A stretch of 64,000 bases of DNA from Scleroderma bovista. Its lineage: Eukaryota; Basidiomycota; Agaricomycetes; Boletales; Sclerodermataceae. Below are positions 20,638-29,817 of this stretch, one piece after another. The notes under the pieces were generated by a model that did no database searches, had not been told where the DNA came from, and was given only the letters and a program-made list of their open reading frames with translations. Made by a program: the position numbers and the translations under genes. The stretch lies in NCBI GenBank assembly GCA_037178675.1, contig JAYMGJ010000664.1:1-64000 (forward strand). Reading direction: 5' to 3'. Position 1 is the stretch's first letter. Each line of letters starts with the position of its first letter.

Positions 20638-21095
20638 TATAGCAACAAAACTGGGGCAACAGCAATGGGGTAGTGCAAGTGTACCTTGATAGCTAGTAGC
20701 TGGTTCTTGAAGTTGAGTTGTTTATGAAGTAGCAAGTAATGAGAGAACAGTTGAACTGTATTGAACTAAGGAACTACAGGGAAACCTACAGGGTATATAT
20801 ACCTGTGGTACATGGTCTGTGCGTAGATAAGTATTATTCTCTCCTATTTCACCATATTCCCATATGTAGTAGGTGCAGTTTCCATAAACATAGTTATCTG
20901 GAAATGTGCCTGTAATGTGCATCAGCATGTGTTATACATGTGCCTTGCATGTGATAGTTCCGGCTATCCTGTGGAGCCAGTCATGTGATCTACCAGTAAT
21001 CCGGTTGACACTACTCCAAATCACATGTAACTGTGATCTCTGGAAATCTCCAAGATTAGATTAAGATAAGATATAATCATACTTTCTTGTCGACA
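20638..21095 (-). repeat. 5' LTR of element H
   Basis: About 458 bp on the minus strand from TGTCGACAAGAAAG to TTGCTATA at the primer site. It contains a TATATATA word (near 20794-20801). The outer end at 21095 is inferred from the TG start. The second LTR copy would be outside the window, so the boundaries cannot be confirmed by comparison. Confidence 0.55.
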
Positions 21096-22437
21096 AAGGC
21101 CCCTTGTCAAAACCGGTTCTCCTCAGTGATCTTACTAGGAGGTCCAGAGGTGCAGGGAACTAATGAGGAGGTAAGTCCAGACACTAGTAGGTGCTAGTTA
21201 GTGTGGAGAGTCAAGTCCGGGTCAAATGAACGAAGTCCGGGCACTAGAGGAGCACAGGGAGTAAGTCCGGGTTTTTGCGGAGTAAGTCCGGACCACGGGA
21301 AAGTGGTCCGGAGTTGAGCGCAGCTTGTCCGGAGCGAAGGACATCCCAGAGGTGGGATAAGTCCTGAGAGGTCTAGCATCGAGTCTGGGACAGAGGTGGC
21401 TTTGCCCTCGTGCAAGTAGGAGACTTGCTAGGATCGGACATAGGACCAAGGGGACGAGATAGGACGGAGGCCAGAGTTGGCCGGAGTTCAGGAGAACAAG
21501 ATGGGATTAAGAGAGCATGGTGGGTAGTACAGAGTGGGGAGTATCTTAGTTGAGATTTGATCTAAGGATCTACTAGGCCGGAGTACAGTAGTTTATATAG
21601 TAAAGAGACTAGAGGTGAGTATATACGGTGACAAGTAAACACCCTAGTCGGGACAAGGGATGGAGCAGAAGCAGACAGGAAAATAAAGCAGGGACAGGAA
21701 AATAAACCAGAGCGGAAGTAGACACGGGGAACTAGAGTTACAGGGACGACGGAGGAAAAGCAGGGACAAGGGAACTAGGTCGGAAGAGGACAGGTAAGGG
21801 TCAGAGGTGGACTTAACTAATGTTAAGTCCAGAGCGATGTCCAGGACCGGAGGAAGTGCATGACCGGAGGAAGTGCAAGAGCGGAGGGAGTGTACAAGCG
21901 GAGGGAGTGTGCGAGTGGAGGAAGGGTGGAGTAGCCAGAGGAAGGTCCAGAGTTGGACATGGAAATGTCCTAAGCCTTTGGTGGACCTGACAGAGGAAGC
22001 GGAGCAGAAGCAGGAGCAGAACTGAGCCGGAGTTGGATGTACCAGCCGGAGTTGGGCTATGTTGCAGACAAGGCTAAGGGAGTGGCCGGACTGAAACCGG
22101 AGTAGCGACTAGTGGTAGGTACAGGTCCGACACAGAGGAGTTAGACCGCGGATCTGTCTGTAGGAAGACAGGGGTTAGTCCTGAGGTGGAGATGGATGTA
22201 GTGACTGGAGTTGAGCTGGAGTGCAGCTATAGGGCTAGAGATGGCCAGACTAGATCCAGAGTTGCATCTATGCCTAAGGAGAGGTCAGGCGGGCCATGGT
22301 TAGACCGGAGTTGCGACTGGAAAAGTATGGATATGACACCCCTCCAGAATGGATCCATGCTAGGGTCTAACATGGGTCTGCCTGGGTAATGCCTGGGTCA
22401 TACCCGCGGGTTCATAAGAGGGCAGACCTTTGTCCAT
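21096..22437 (-). repeat. Old, diverged gypsy LTR-like region
   Basis: There is no gene here. The stretch shares short blocks with the C/F LTR on the minus strand: CCCGGACTTGAC near 21208-21220, and GTTTACTTGTCACCGTATATACTC near 21617-21640. It is densely packed with CCGGAGT and GGACTTAC words. A TATATAAAC lies near 21590-21598. The order of the blocks matches an LTR oriented on the minus strand. The ends are not clear. Confidence 0.5.
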
Positions 22438-23741
22438 TGTCAGAATCGTTTCCTCCGACGAACTCTGACGAGAGTGGAGATAAGTACGAAGGGTCGTTGA
22501 CGACAGGCAGAGGAGATGCGGAAGTGTTTGAGGACTTGGCTTCAGCGTATGTGCTGTGCCCTTGCGATACCTGCGTCCTCGTATTTCGGAGGACTAAGGA
22601 ATGGAGAGACGGAGGTCCGACAAAGGTCGGGTTTGCCAGAAGGCAGAGGGGACAGAGGAGAGAGAGAGAGAGAACATCTTTATTTATATCCCGTGTAAGC
22701 AACAACAGAGAAAATCTGAGTAAGACACGGCTGGTTGGAGTGAGATTATCTAATTTCCACCTGTGTCCATGAAGCCCTAGAAACACCTCACTCGCACTTG
22801 TAACCCCCCGCTACTGGGTTAACCCTAGTCACCAAACCAATTAGGTAACTGCCCATTAAAGGCTCCCTGACCACCATTAGAGGTTTGTCCCACCCGCCTG
22901 TTCTGACTGGCCAGAGAGGTGTGAATACTATTCTCGGACGGCTCACTTAGGTGGAGGTGCTGGTGGTGGCTGGTAAGTTAGTTTTTGGCTAGTATTTTAA
23001 TCCAGGTTCGCGCCTGGTCGGGGTGACCCCTCCTAACTCCCACGGCCAACTTTGAGGACTGGTCCCATCGCTAAACTTGGCATATAGCTCCCATTATCCC
23101 ATCCATTGCCCACACTAATCTCGTAGGGCCCTCCAGTTCACCCTTGGTTGTGACGTCATTGTGATTCCCATGACGGCAAGTAGCAGTAAAAATGGGCTTG
23201 GGGGGGAGTTGAACAAGCAACTCACTGCACGAAGGCAGCCAGGGGTAACCGCTAGACCACCCGACCCCCAGGGGACAGAGGAGAGTTCGCGGGAGGTATT
23301 CAAGCTGATATTTGAACTGAGGGACAATCCCCTCAGTGTGCGGAGTACTTATACTTTACATCGGGAATGTACAGTAACCGAGAAGCGGAGAGAAACATAG
23401 CGGAGACGTAGGTAAGAGTCTGTGGATGACAAATGGATGAGTAACATACATGGAACGGAGGTCAGTGATAAGTGTAATGGATCAAAAGGTTAACGGATCA
23501 CAGCTATGAGTAATCATTATCTAATCTAAAACGGGAACAAAGGGAACAGGAACAGAAACGGAACGGAGGCATACAATAACCGGAGGCGTAGACGCGGAAC
23601 TATATACTAAAAGGAGACGGAGCGTCAATTGTTGGAGTGGAGATGGATACATAGCGTCGGAGGTGTGCGATTACGATCGGACTTTAGTTTACAACAGACT
23701 AGAGGCCTTGCGGAGTCACAAGGCATCATGCGGTCGTGACA
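22438..23741 (-). repeat. 3' LTR of element D, interrupted by a SINE
   Basis: 681 bp of LTR (TGTCACGACC... to ...ATTCTGACA on the minus strand) plus a 623-bp insertion (608-bp SINE and one 15-bp duplication). Beyond the LTR the minus strand has CTAAAGGGGGGATAC, the polypurine tract. Confidence 0.93.
22663..23270 (-). mobile_element. tRNA-derived SINE
   Basis: 608 bp between exact 15-bp direct repeats GGGGACAGAGGAGAG (22648-22662 and 23271-23285). The minus-strand head is tRNA-like: A-box TGGTCTAGCGG (23249-23259) and a B-box-like GTTCAACTCC (23205-23214) at tRNA spacing. The tail ends in TC repeats after ATAAATAAAGATG. Long direct repeats and an internal pol III promoter are the marks of a SINE moved by a LINE. 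The uninterrupted LTR at 33159-33839 shows the empty site. Confidence 0.85.
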
Positions 23742-23860
23742 GTATCCCCCCTTTAGGGCCTGAACCCTTGAGGGCCTTTGTGCATATGGACTTCGCAGGT
23801 TTGGCATTGTTCTGCTGAGATAAGCTTCTGATCGGAGTTCGGAAATTTACCGTGGGTGCA

Positions 23861-23868
23861 TATAAGAG
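23861..23868 (+). promoter_or_regulatory. TATA box of the antisense gene in element D
   Basis: TATAAGAG on the plus strand. Discounting the solo LTR inserted at 23888-24156 and its duplication, it lies about 60 nt before ATG 24193. This is similar to the spacing in C and F. Confidence 0.5.
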
Positions 23869-23887
23869 TGCGACGCATGTTGTCTGC

Positions 23888-24156
23888 TGTAGGGGGGGGT
23901 TGGGTGTTGCTGCTGCCTCAGGTGAGGCACGCTTGACCCAGGGGCTTCTGGAGGTCTGGCAGAGCTCCCAGGGACTGGGGAGACTAGAGGAAGTAGGGAG
24001 AGTAGAGGTGTTCAGTCACTCCAGGACTGAGATCAAACATATACAGAGGAAAGAGGGAAGTTTGCTTAGTAAGCTAAGTACAAGCCTACATAGCTAAGGT
24101 AAGAGTCCAGTATCAGTACTACCAATTCTACACCTAGAGACAGGACTGTCTCTACA
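23888..24156 (-). repeat. Small solo LTR (family K/L/M) between promoter and start of the antisense gene
   Basis: 269 bp, TGTAGAGACAGTCCTGTCTC... to ...CCCCCCTACA on the minus strand. Flanks are CTGC and CCGC (one mismatch, a C/T difference). It is closely similar to 62832-63106. Confidence 0.82.
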
Positions 24157-24192
24157 CCGCATTGTTCAAACACCTTGTCCTTCTACCACAAC

Positions 24193-25979
24193 ATGGCTTT
24201 CCAACACACCACAACCATCCCCGTCGAGCAGCAGCAACGAGACTGGAAGGAAGCGGAAGACCACAAGCTGGTCACCAATTCGGAAGATGACGAAGCCAAC
24301 GCGACAGCGAAGTTTCTGGAGCATGAGCGGAGGGAGATAGCGAGGAAGGCAGTCGAAGCGGAACAGCATCGGAAGGTCGAGGAGGCGCGAGCGGAGGTGC
24401 AGAAGAGGAAGGAGGTGAGTAGCGAACGTACTGTTCATTGTGTGATGCTGACGAAAACATGCCATGACAGGCACGCAGAGCCGAAGAGGCTCGCAAAGCG
24501 GAGGAAGCGAGAGTGGAGGTGACTCGCAAGGCGGAGGAAGTAGAGTTTAAAAGTCCAGTCCATAGGACCGCAAAAAGACCAGAAACTGGACTGGACTGGA
24601 CTGGTCGCAACCGGACTGCAGTTGCCAGTTGCCTACTTTTGAGAATGATGAAAAAGACTGGTTGCAACCGGTTGCAACCGCATTATGTAAGCAATACATA
24701 TATGGTATAAAAACCCCTATATTACAGGCTAATTTTGGCCTGCAGTGGGTCTTAAGGGGTGTAAAACTGATCTTTTTGGATGAAATATGGCACAAATAAA
24801 TATATAATGACTTGTATATAATTACTACAGTCTATAAATAGTATTTAGATGCTATCTGACACACCTTTGATGTGAAAAACATCAATAAAATGCAAAAAAA
24901 CCGGTTTTTTAGTGGTTTGGACTGGTTTTTTTAGCAGTTTTGGACCGGTCTTTAAGCGGTCCATGAACCATTCCCAGGCTTCCAAAAGCGGTCCAGTCCG
25001 GTCCTCTTCCAAAAAAGGCAAAAAAACCGGACTGGACTGGACTTTTAAACTCTAGGAGGAAGAAGCGAAGGCGGAAGCAGCGCGCAAAGCGGAGGAGGAA
25101 CGGAAGGTGGAGGAGGAGAGAGCGCGCAAGAGACGCATCGAGGCGCTGCAGGAGGCGCATATAGAGCGACAGAGGCAGGAGTTCGAGGCGTGGAAGGCAC
25201 GGGAGCAACAACGGAGATCGCAGGCGCGAGCGGAGGCCATCGCGGCCACTCAAGGTAGCGGTGCTGCGACGGCGGTGCCAGCAGTGGTGGCAGACAGGAG
25301 GCGTGCCTCATGTGCGCGGTGTCAAGACCACCTCAATAACCCAACAGGGTGCATGGCCCAGGCGAAGTCGAAAGCGACGGTGTGCATGCCATGCCAGGGC
25401 GCACGCAAGTCCTGCTCTTGGAGCACAGCAGGGAAAGCGGCGGAGGCTTCCATGGTTGCAGGGAGCGGGACGGAGAACGGCGGAGTGGCGGCATCAAAAC
25501 GGGTGGCGAGGAGATGACAGTGGAGCGAGGCGAACACGTCGCCAAAGGGGGCAAGCAAGCGCAAGAAGGCGCGGAACACGACAGAGGAGGATGAGGTGGA
25601 CGAAGAGGAGGTATTCAGGGTGCCCCGAGCGATGGCGGAGGAACAGTGCGACACGCTGGGTATGCTTACCCAGACGCTAGCGCAGCTCGCCGAGCGGATG
25701 GGGGCGTTGGAGGCACGAGAGCGAGAGCGGATGGTGATCAAGAGGGAGCGGCTCGAGCTAGAGTGGGAGCGACTGGAGTTGGAGAGGAGGCGCGCAGCGA
25801 TGGAAGAAAGGTGAATGGCCGAAATGGACCGAATCATGGTCAAGTGGTGCCAGTTCATCCAGGGGTCGTCGACAGGGACGACACAAAAGGAGATCGCAGC
25901 GGCGGAGCAGGAGGAGGAGAATGGAGCAGATGGAGATGACGAAGAGGGGATGGCGGATGTGGAGGGAAAGGAGGATTAA
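24193..25979 (+). pseudogene. Antisense gene of element D: coiled-coil / six-cysteine cluster protein
   Basis: It lies on the strand opposite to gag-pol. Exon 1 is 24193-24414 (74 codons, MAFQHTTTIP...). The intron is 24415-24470 (GTGAGT to CAG). Exon 2 is split by a MITE (24541-25054); removing it with one 8-bp duplication restores the frame. The Glu/Arg/Ala-rich coiled coil is followed by C-AR-C-x9-C-x10-C-MP-C-QGARKS-C, a basic stretch (SKRKKARN), an acidic stretch (EEDEVDEEE) and a second coiled coil. Two in-frame TGA stops (near 25515 and 25812) separate segments that remain in one frame to the TAA at 25977-25979. The N-terminal pattern RDWKEA...SEDDEANATAK parallels RDWTKA...SEDESDVLDAK in F, which supports common descent. 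Role unknown; DNA binding is inferred. Confidence 0.75.
24541..25054. mobile_element. Non-autonomous hAT-type element (MITE)
   Basis: 514 bp with perfect 21-bp terminal inverted repeats beginning TAGAGTTTAAAAGTCCAGTC, flanked by the 8-bp duplication GGAGGAAG (24533-24540 and 25055-25062). An 8-bp duplication and a YARNG-type terminus are typical of hAT transposons. The inside has no coding frame but many ACTGG/CCGGT subterminal repeats. It interrupts exon 2 of the antisense gene. Confidence 0.9.
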
Positions 25980-26098
25980 TGGACTAACTACATATATTTT
26001 TTTGTTTGTTTGTTGTATTTTGTACTACAATTTTATTTGAATGGGTTGCCTTGTAGATTTCAAATGTAACAGAGTGAGTTCGGAGGTGGCGGAGTGAC

Positions 26099-29000
26099 TT
26101 AGGCGGACTTGTGCGGACCAGGCTTGCCTGGGTACTTGTGATGGAAATCCTCGACGAGCTCCGGCGCATGGTCGAGCTCAGTGGCAAGGAGCCACAACGT
26201 TTCTTCATCTGTACTGGTGTAGCCAGCCCAGCGGACTAGGTAGAGGAGTTGGCAGTGGCGTCTTCTGCGGTCGATCTTGGAGTCTAGGATTTCTTTGACT
26301 TCGTATTCGACTTCTCCGTCAACTTCGATCGGAGGTGGCGGAGATTGGATGCGATTGGGAATACTGCTTTGGTGGGAGGTCTCGAATTGAGACACGTGGA
26401 ATACTGGGTGCACGGACTTCATGGTGTCGGGGAGTCGGAGTGTGAAGGAGAGCGATCCAGGTTTGGCTATTATTTCGAAGGGTCCGAAATTCTTATCGGA
26501 GAGCTTCTTGGAGGGGCGCGTAGACCTGAAATACTTCGCCTTCACATAGACTTCATCACCTATTTTAAAATCCGGCGGAGGTGATCTTTTCGCATCTGCG
26601 GGGCCTTGGTAGCGCTGTTGTGCAAGGGCCATCTCAGAGCGGAGAAACTCATGGAGTTCCTTGAGGTCGGAGGTGTATTCTTGAGCGCGGAAGGAACTGA
26701 GGCCCAAGTCGGAGTTTACTGCAATGTCAGGGTGGTAGCCTTTATTAGCGAAGAAGGGCGAGACACCAGTGGTTGCGCTGGGAGTGTTATTAAACGCGAA
26801 CTCCGCAAGTGGGAGGAGTTCGGCCCAGTTGTCTTGTTGATAATTGCAGTAGATTCGGAGGTACTGCTCGAGTGTTTGGTTCGTCCGCTCGGTTTGACCA
26901 TCTCCTTCTGGGTGATAGCCAGAGGTGAAATGTAAGGTCATTCTGAGTGCTTTTCTGAGCAATCGGAAGAAGTGAGAAACGAACTCTGAACCTCTGTTGG
27001 AGGTGACATGGGTGGGTACTCCATGTTTGGAAAACACATGCGCGACGAAGAGCTTGGCAAGCTCAGGGGAAGTGATGGTGTCGTAGGTCAGAATGAATAT
27101 TCCTTGCTTCGAGAGGCGGTCCACGACGACTAAGATGGAGGTGAATCCATCGGAGGAGGGTAGTTGCTCAATGAAGTCCATGGATATGGAATGCCATGGG
27201 CGAGCGGGGATCGGAAGTTGTTTTAATAGGCCGTAGGGCCTATGCCTAGGGACCTTAGCACGTCCACAGGATGTGCAGGAACTTACATAGTCTTTTACGA
27301 AGGTGCAGACACCTGGCCAGGTATATTCCCGGTGGACTAGTTCCAAAGTGCAGTTCTGGCCAAAGTGGCCGGAGAGCGGGTGGTTGTGCTTGTAGCGGAG
27401 GACTCTGAGGCGGAGATCATTAGCATCCAGCACGTAGATCCTATCATCAAGGCGGAGTAGGCCAGCGGAGTCTGATGACCACCGAGAATCAGATGAGTCG
27501 GACTTGTGGCTGAGCGCGACGGGATCAGAGGGGCGAGCTGCGAGGATGTCTTTGTGGAGTTGCTCCACGTCGATGAGGATGGCAGCGCGGATTGCCCGAG
27601 TGAGGAGAATTGTTGCCCTAAGGGAGGACACAAGTTGTTCTTGGGTGAACATGGGTTGGAGGTTGTGTGGGTTGACCCAAGCGTAGTCCCTATCCCCCTC
27701 TTTTGGGTAGATGTCCCAGCGTCTAGTGAGGGCATCAGGCTTAGCTCTGAGGCATCCAGGGCGGAAGCGGATGGCGAGGTTGAACTGGGAGAGGTACTCC
27801 GACCAGCGGGCTTGATGGCGGGTCAAGACCTTGGAGCTGGAGAAATATTCCAAGTTCTTGTGGTCGGTGACCACATCAACCGGAGTGGCAGAGCCCTCAA
27901 GGTAGTGTCGCCAGTGCCTAAAAGCCTCGAAAATGGCCAAAAGCTCCTTGTTGTGGGTGTCATAATTCAGCTCCGGAGCAGACAGAGTGCGCAAGTAGTA
28001 CGCGACAGGGCGGAGGACCTCGTCGGAGCCAGTGATGGAAAGGATTCCAGCAATGGCGTAGTCCGAAGCATCGGTCTCCACAGTCAGCGGAGCGTCAGGG
28101 ACCCAGTGGGTAAGGATAGGAGCGGAGATGAAGGCCTTCTTCAGGAGGTTAAAGGCAGAGTGGCAGTCCTCACCAAAATTCCAAGGAATGTTTTTGCGGG
28201 TAAGCCACGTGAGAGGCACGACAATGTTGGAGTAGTTGAAGATGAAACAACGGTAGAAGTTCGCAAAACTGAGGAAGGACTGGATGTCCTTCACCTTGTG
28301 GGGTTCTGGCCAGTCGGAGATGGCTTTGACTTTGTCGGCGGACATGGAAAGGCCATCGGGGGAGAGGCAGAAGCCCAGGTATTCGGTGGAGGTGGTATGG
28401 AATTCGCACTTTTCCGGTTTAGCAAAGAGATTATGCTTGCAGAGGTGTCGGAGGACTTCGCGGACATGCTTTTGATGCGATTCAATGTCTTCGGAGTAGA
28501 TAAGGATGTCGTCTAGGTAGACAACGACACAGACATCAAGCATATCAGAGAGAATGCTGTTAACAAATTGCTGGAAAGCCGCGGGAGCATTGGTCAAGCC
28601 GAAAGGCATGACATTCCACTCGAAGGAACCATACCGCATGCGAAATGTGGTCTTCCATTCATCCCCTTCAGCGATACGGACCAAATGGCACGCATGGCGG
28701 AGATCAATTTTTGAATAGATCTTTGCCTTGCTGGGGGAATCCAGGAGGTCGGAGATGAGAGGGAGTGGGTAGCGGTCTTTCTTTGATATTTTGTTCAGTC
28801 CTCTGTAGTCGACGCAGAGGCGGAGTGATCCATCCTTTTTGCGTACGAACAGGACAGGAGCTCCATGAGCGGAGGTCAACTGTCGAATGAAGCCGTAGGA
28901 GAGGTGCTCGTCGATGAATGTGCGGAGCGCCCCTAATTCAGTCTGTGAAAGGGAGTACACAGTACCCAGTGGAGGACTTGCGCCTTCCTCCAAATCAATT

Positions 29001-29710
29001 CGGAGATCATACTCGCGATGTGGAGTGAGAGTGGTAGCTTTTGCCTTGCTGAAGACGTCAGCGAAATCATGGTAGACTCCTGGCACAGCGGAGAGATTGG
29101 GAGAATCGACAGGAGTGGCAGCGGAGGCTGAGCGGAGCTTTGTGTCTTCTGGGCGGATGTATAATGTGAAGTTGGTAGATCCTGTGAGTTTGCAAGCGCG
29201 CACGAATGCAGCAGCGCCTATCAGCGAAACATAGGGAGCGGTCAACTGAGGCGAGTCGGAGTCAGAGGGCGGAGATGAGTCCTCTGGTGGCGGAGCCATG
29301 GAGGCAGTCACCGAGGCAGACTCGACAGAAGGAGGTACCGGGGATGTGGGCATTCGCAGTGTGCCTTTACGGAATTTGATGTGGCCCAAAACCCAGTCAA
29401 TCAACGGATTGTAGTGGGTGAGCCAGCTATGTCCAAGGACCAGCATGCAGGAGGAATCCAGCGGAGTTACGTAGAATGTTTTGGAGTTGACTTCGCCTGT
29501 GGAGAACTGAATGTCGAGTTTGATGGCTTTAGTAATGAAGGTGTTCGTAGAACTGTCTAGGAGGCGGAGTTCAAGTGGAGCAATTGCGTAGGTTTCAAGA
29601 GCGTGTTTATTAACAAATTTGCTATCTATGAAACAGTGGCTAGAGCCAGAGTCAACGAGAGCGGAAACAGGAGGAATAGCAATGGGGGACGTAATCGTGA
29701 CGGAGGGCAT
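26099..29710 (-). CDS. pol: Pol polyprotein of gypsy element D, intact
   Basis: 1203 residues from the first ATG; translation probably enters earlier through a -1 shift at 29827-29821. It has: protease SALVDSGSSHCFID (about 17-29); reverse transcriptase with VVYLDDILIYSE (active site about 398-401); RNase H (ETDASDYAIAGILS); the integrase HHCC region (HFGQNCTLELVHREY...CTSCGRAK) and core (MDFIEQLP, TSNRGSEFVSHFF, GDGQTERTNQTLEQ); and a C-terminal chromodomain (EVKEILDSKIDRRRRHC...LVRWAGYTSTDEETLW), which in this group guides insertion toward heterochromatin. The second catalytic aspartate region reads TSN instead of TSD. If that Asn lies at the catalytic position, integrase would be inactive although the frame is open. 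Confidence 0.95.
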   Translation of the reverse strand: MPSVTITSPIAIPPVSALVDSGSSHCFIDSKFVNKHALETYAIAPLELRLLDSSTNTFITKAIKLDIQFSTGEVNSKTFYVTPLDSSCMLVLGHSWLTHYNPLIDWVLGHIKFRKGTLRMPTSPVPPSVESASVTASMAPPPEDSSPPSDSDSPQLTAPYVSLIGAAAFVRACKLTGSTNFTLYIRPEDTKLRSASAATPVDSPNLSAVPGVYHDFADVFSKAKATTLTPHREYDLRIDLEEGASPPLGTVYSLSQTELGALRTFIDEHLSYGFIRQLTSAHGAPVLFVRKKDGSLRLCVDYRGLNKISKKDRYPLPLISDLLDSPSKAKIYSKIDLRHACHLVRIAEGDEWKTTFRMRYGSFEWNVMPFGLTNAPAAFQQFVNSILSDMLDVCVVVYLDDILIYSEDIESHQKHVREVLRHLCKHNLFAKPEKCEFHTTSTEYLGFCLSPDGLSMSADKVKAISDWPEPHKVKDIQSFLSFANFYRCFIFNYSNIVVPLTWLTRKNIPWNFGEDCHSAFNLLKKAFISAPILTHWVPDAPLTVETDASDYAIAGILSITGSDEVLRPVAYYLRTLSAPELNYDTHNKELLAIFEAFRHWRHYLEGSATPVDVVTDHKNLEYFSSSKVLTRHQARWSEYLSQFNLAIRFRPGCLRAKPDALTRRWDIYPKEGDRDYAWVNPHNLQPMFTQEQLVSSLRATILLTRAIRAAILIDVEQLHKDILAARPSDPVALSHKSDSSDSRWSSDSAGLLRLDDRIYVLDANDLRLRVLRYKHNHPLSGHFGQNCTLELVHREYTWPGVCTFVKDYVSSCTSCGRAKVPRHRPYGLLKQLPIPARPWHSISMDFIEQLPSSDGFTSILVVVDRLSKQGIFILTYDTITSPELAKLFVAHVFSKHGVPTHVTSNRGSEFVSHFFRLLRKALRMTLHFTSGYHPEGDGQTERTNQTLEQYLRIYCNYQQDNWAELLPLAEFAFNNTPSATTGVSPFFANKGYHPDIAVNSDLGLSSFRAQEYTSDLKELHEFLRSEMALAQQRYQGPADAKRSPPPDFKIGDEVYVKAKYFRSTRPSKKLSDKNFGPFEIIAKPGSLSFTLRLPDTMKSVHPVFHVSQFETSHQSSIPNRIQSPPPPIEVDGEVEYEVKEILDSKIDRRRRHCQLLYLVRWAGYTSTDEETLWLLATELDHAPELVEDFHHKYPGKPGPHKSA

Positions 29711-29817
29711 AAGGGAATTGGGATCGGAGAGAGCAGACGCATTGAGGCATAACTCCGTAGGTGCACAGTCGGAGTCAATGCAACCCCCAGCTTGTGCAGA
29801 GTTCTGGGAGCTGCTGT

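Larger units (their letters stand above)
1..21095 (-). mobile_element. Element H: Ty1/copia-type LTR retrotransposon, 3' part outside the window
   Basis: Outermost element of the left stack, read on the minus strand. Its 5' LTR is at 20638-21095, its primer site at 20621-20637 and its leader at 20533-20620. Element A (with one TSD copy) then interrupts it, and H resumes at 3692, passing through an unusual pre-gag ORF region to gag at 790-1. Pol and the 3' LTR lie beyond the left edge. The assignment rests on three points: the copia-type primer site, the continuity across element A shown by the TGAAG duplication, and a UBN2-like gag downstream. That the 5' LTR and the gag belong to one element is inference. 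Confidence 0.6.

Noticed and set aside
22389..22772. Plus-strand frame in the left LTR of D (also at 33116-33406)
   Set aside because: Both copies sit in the LTR in antisense and are cut by the SINE in one copy; no evidence of translation.
23199..23270. A functional tRNA gene
   Set aside because: The A and B boxes fit, but the remainder does not fold into a clear cloverleaf by eye, and the sequence is the head of a 608-bp SINE with its own target duplication.
27506..28516. Plus-strand open frame of 336 codons opposite D pol
   Set aside because: It lies wholly antisense to RT/RNase H, has no intron, TATA box or domain, and a similar shadow exists opposite F pol (50045-50557).
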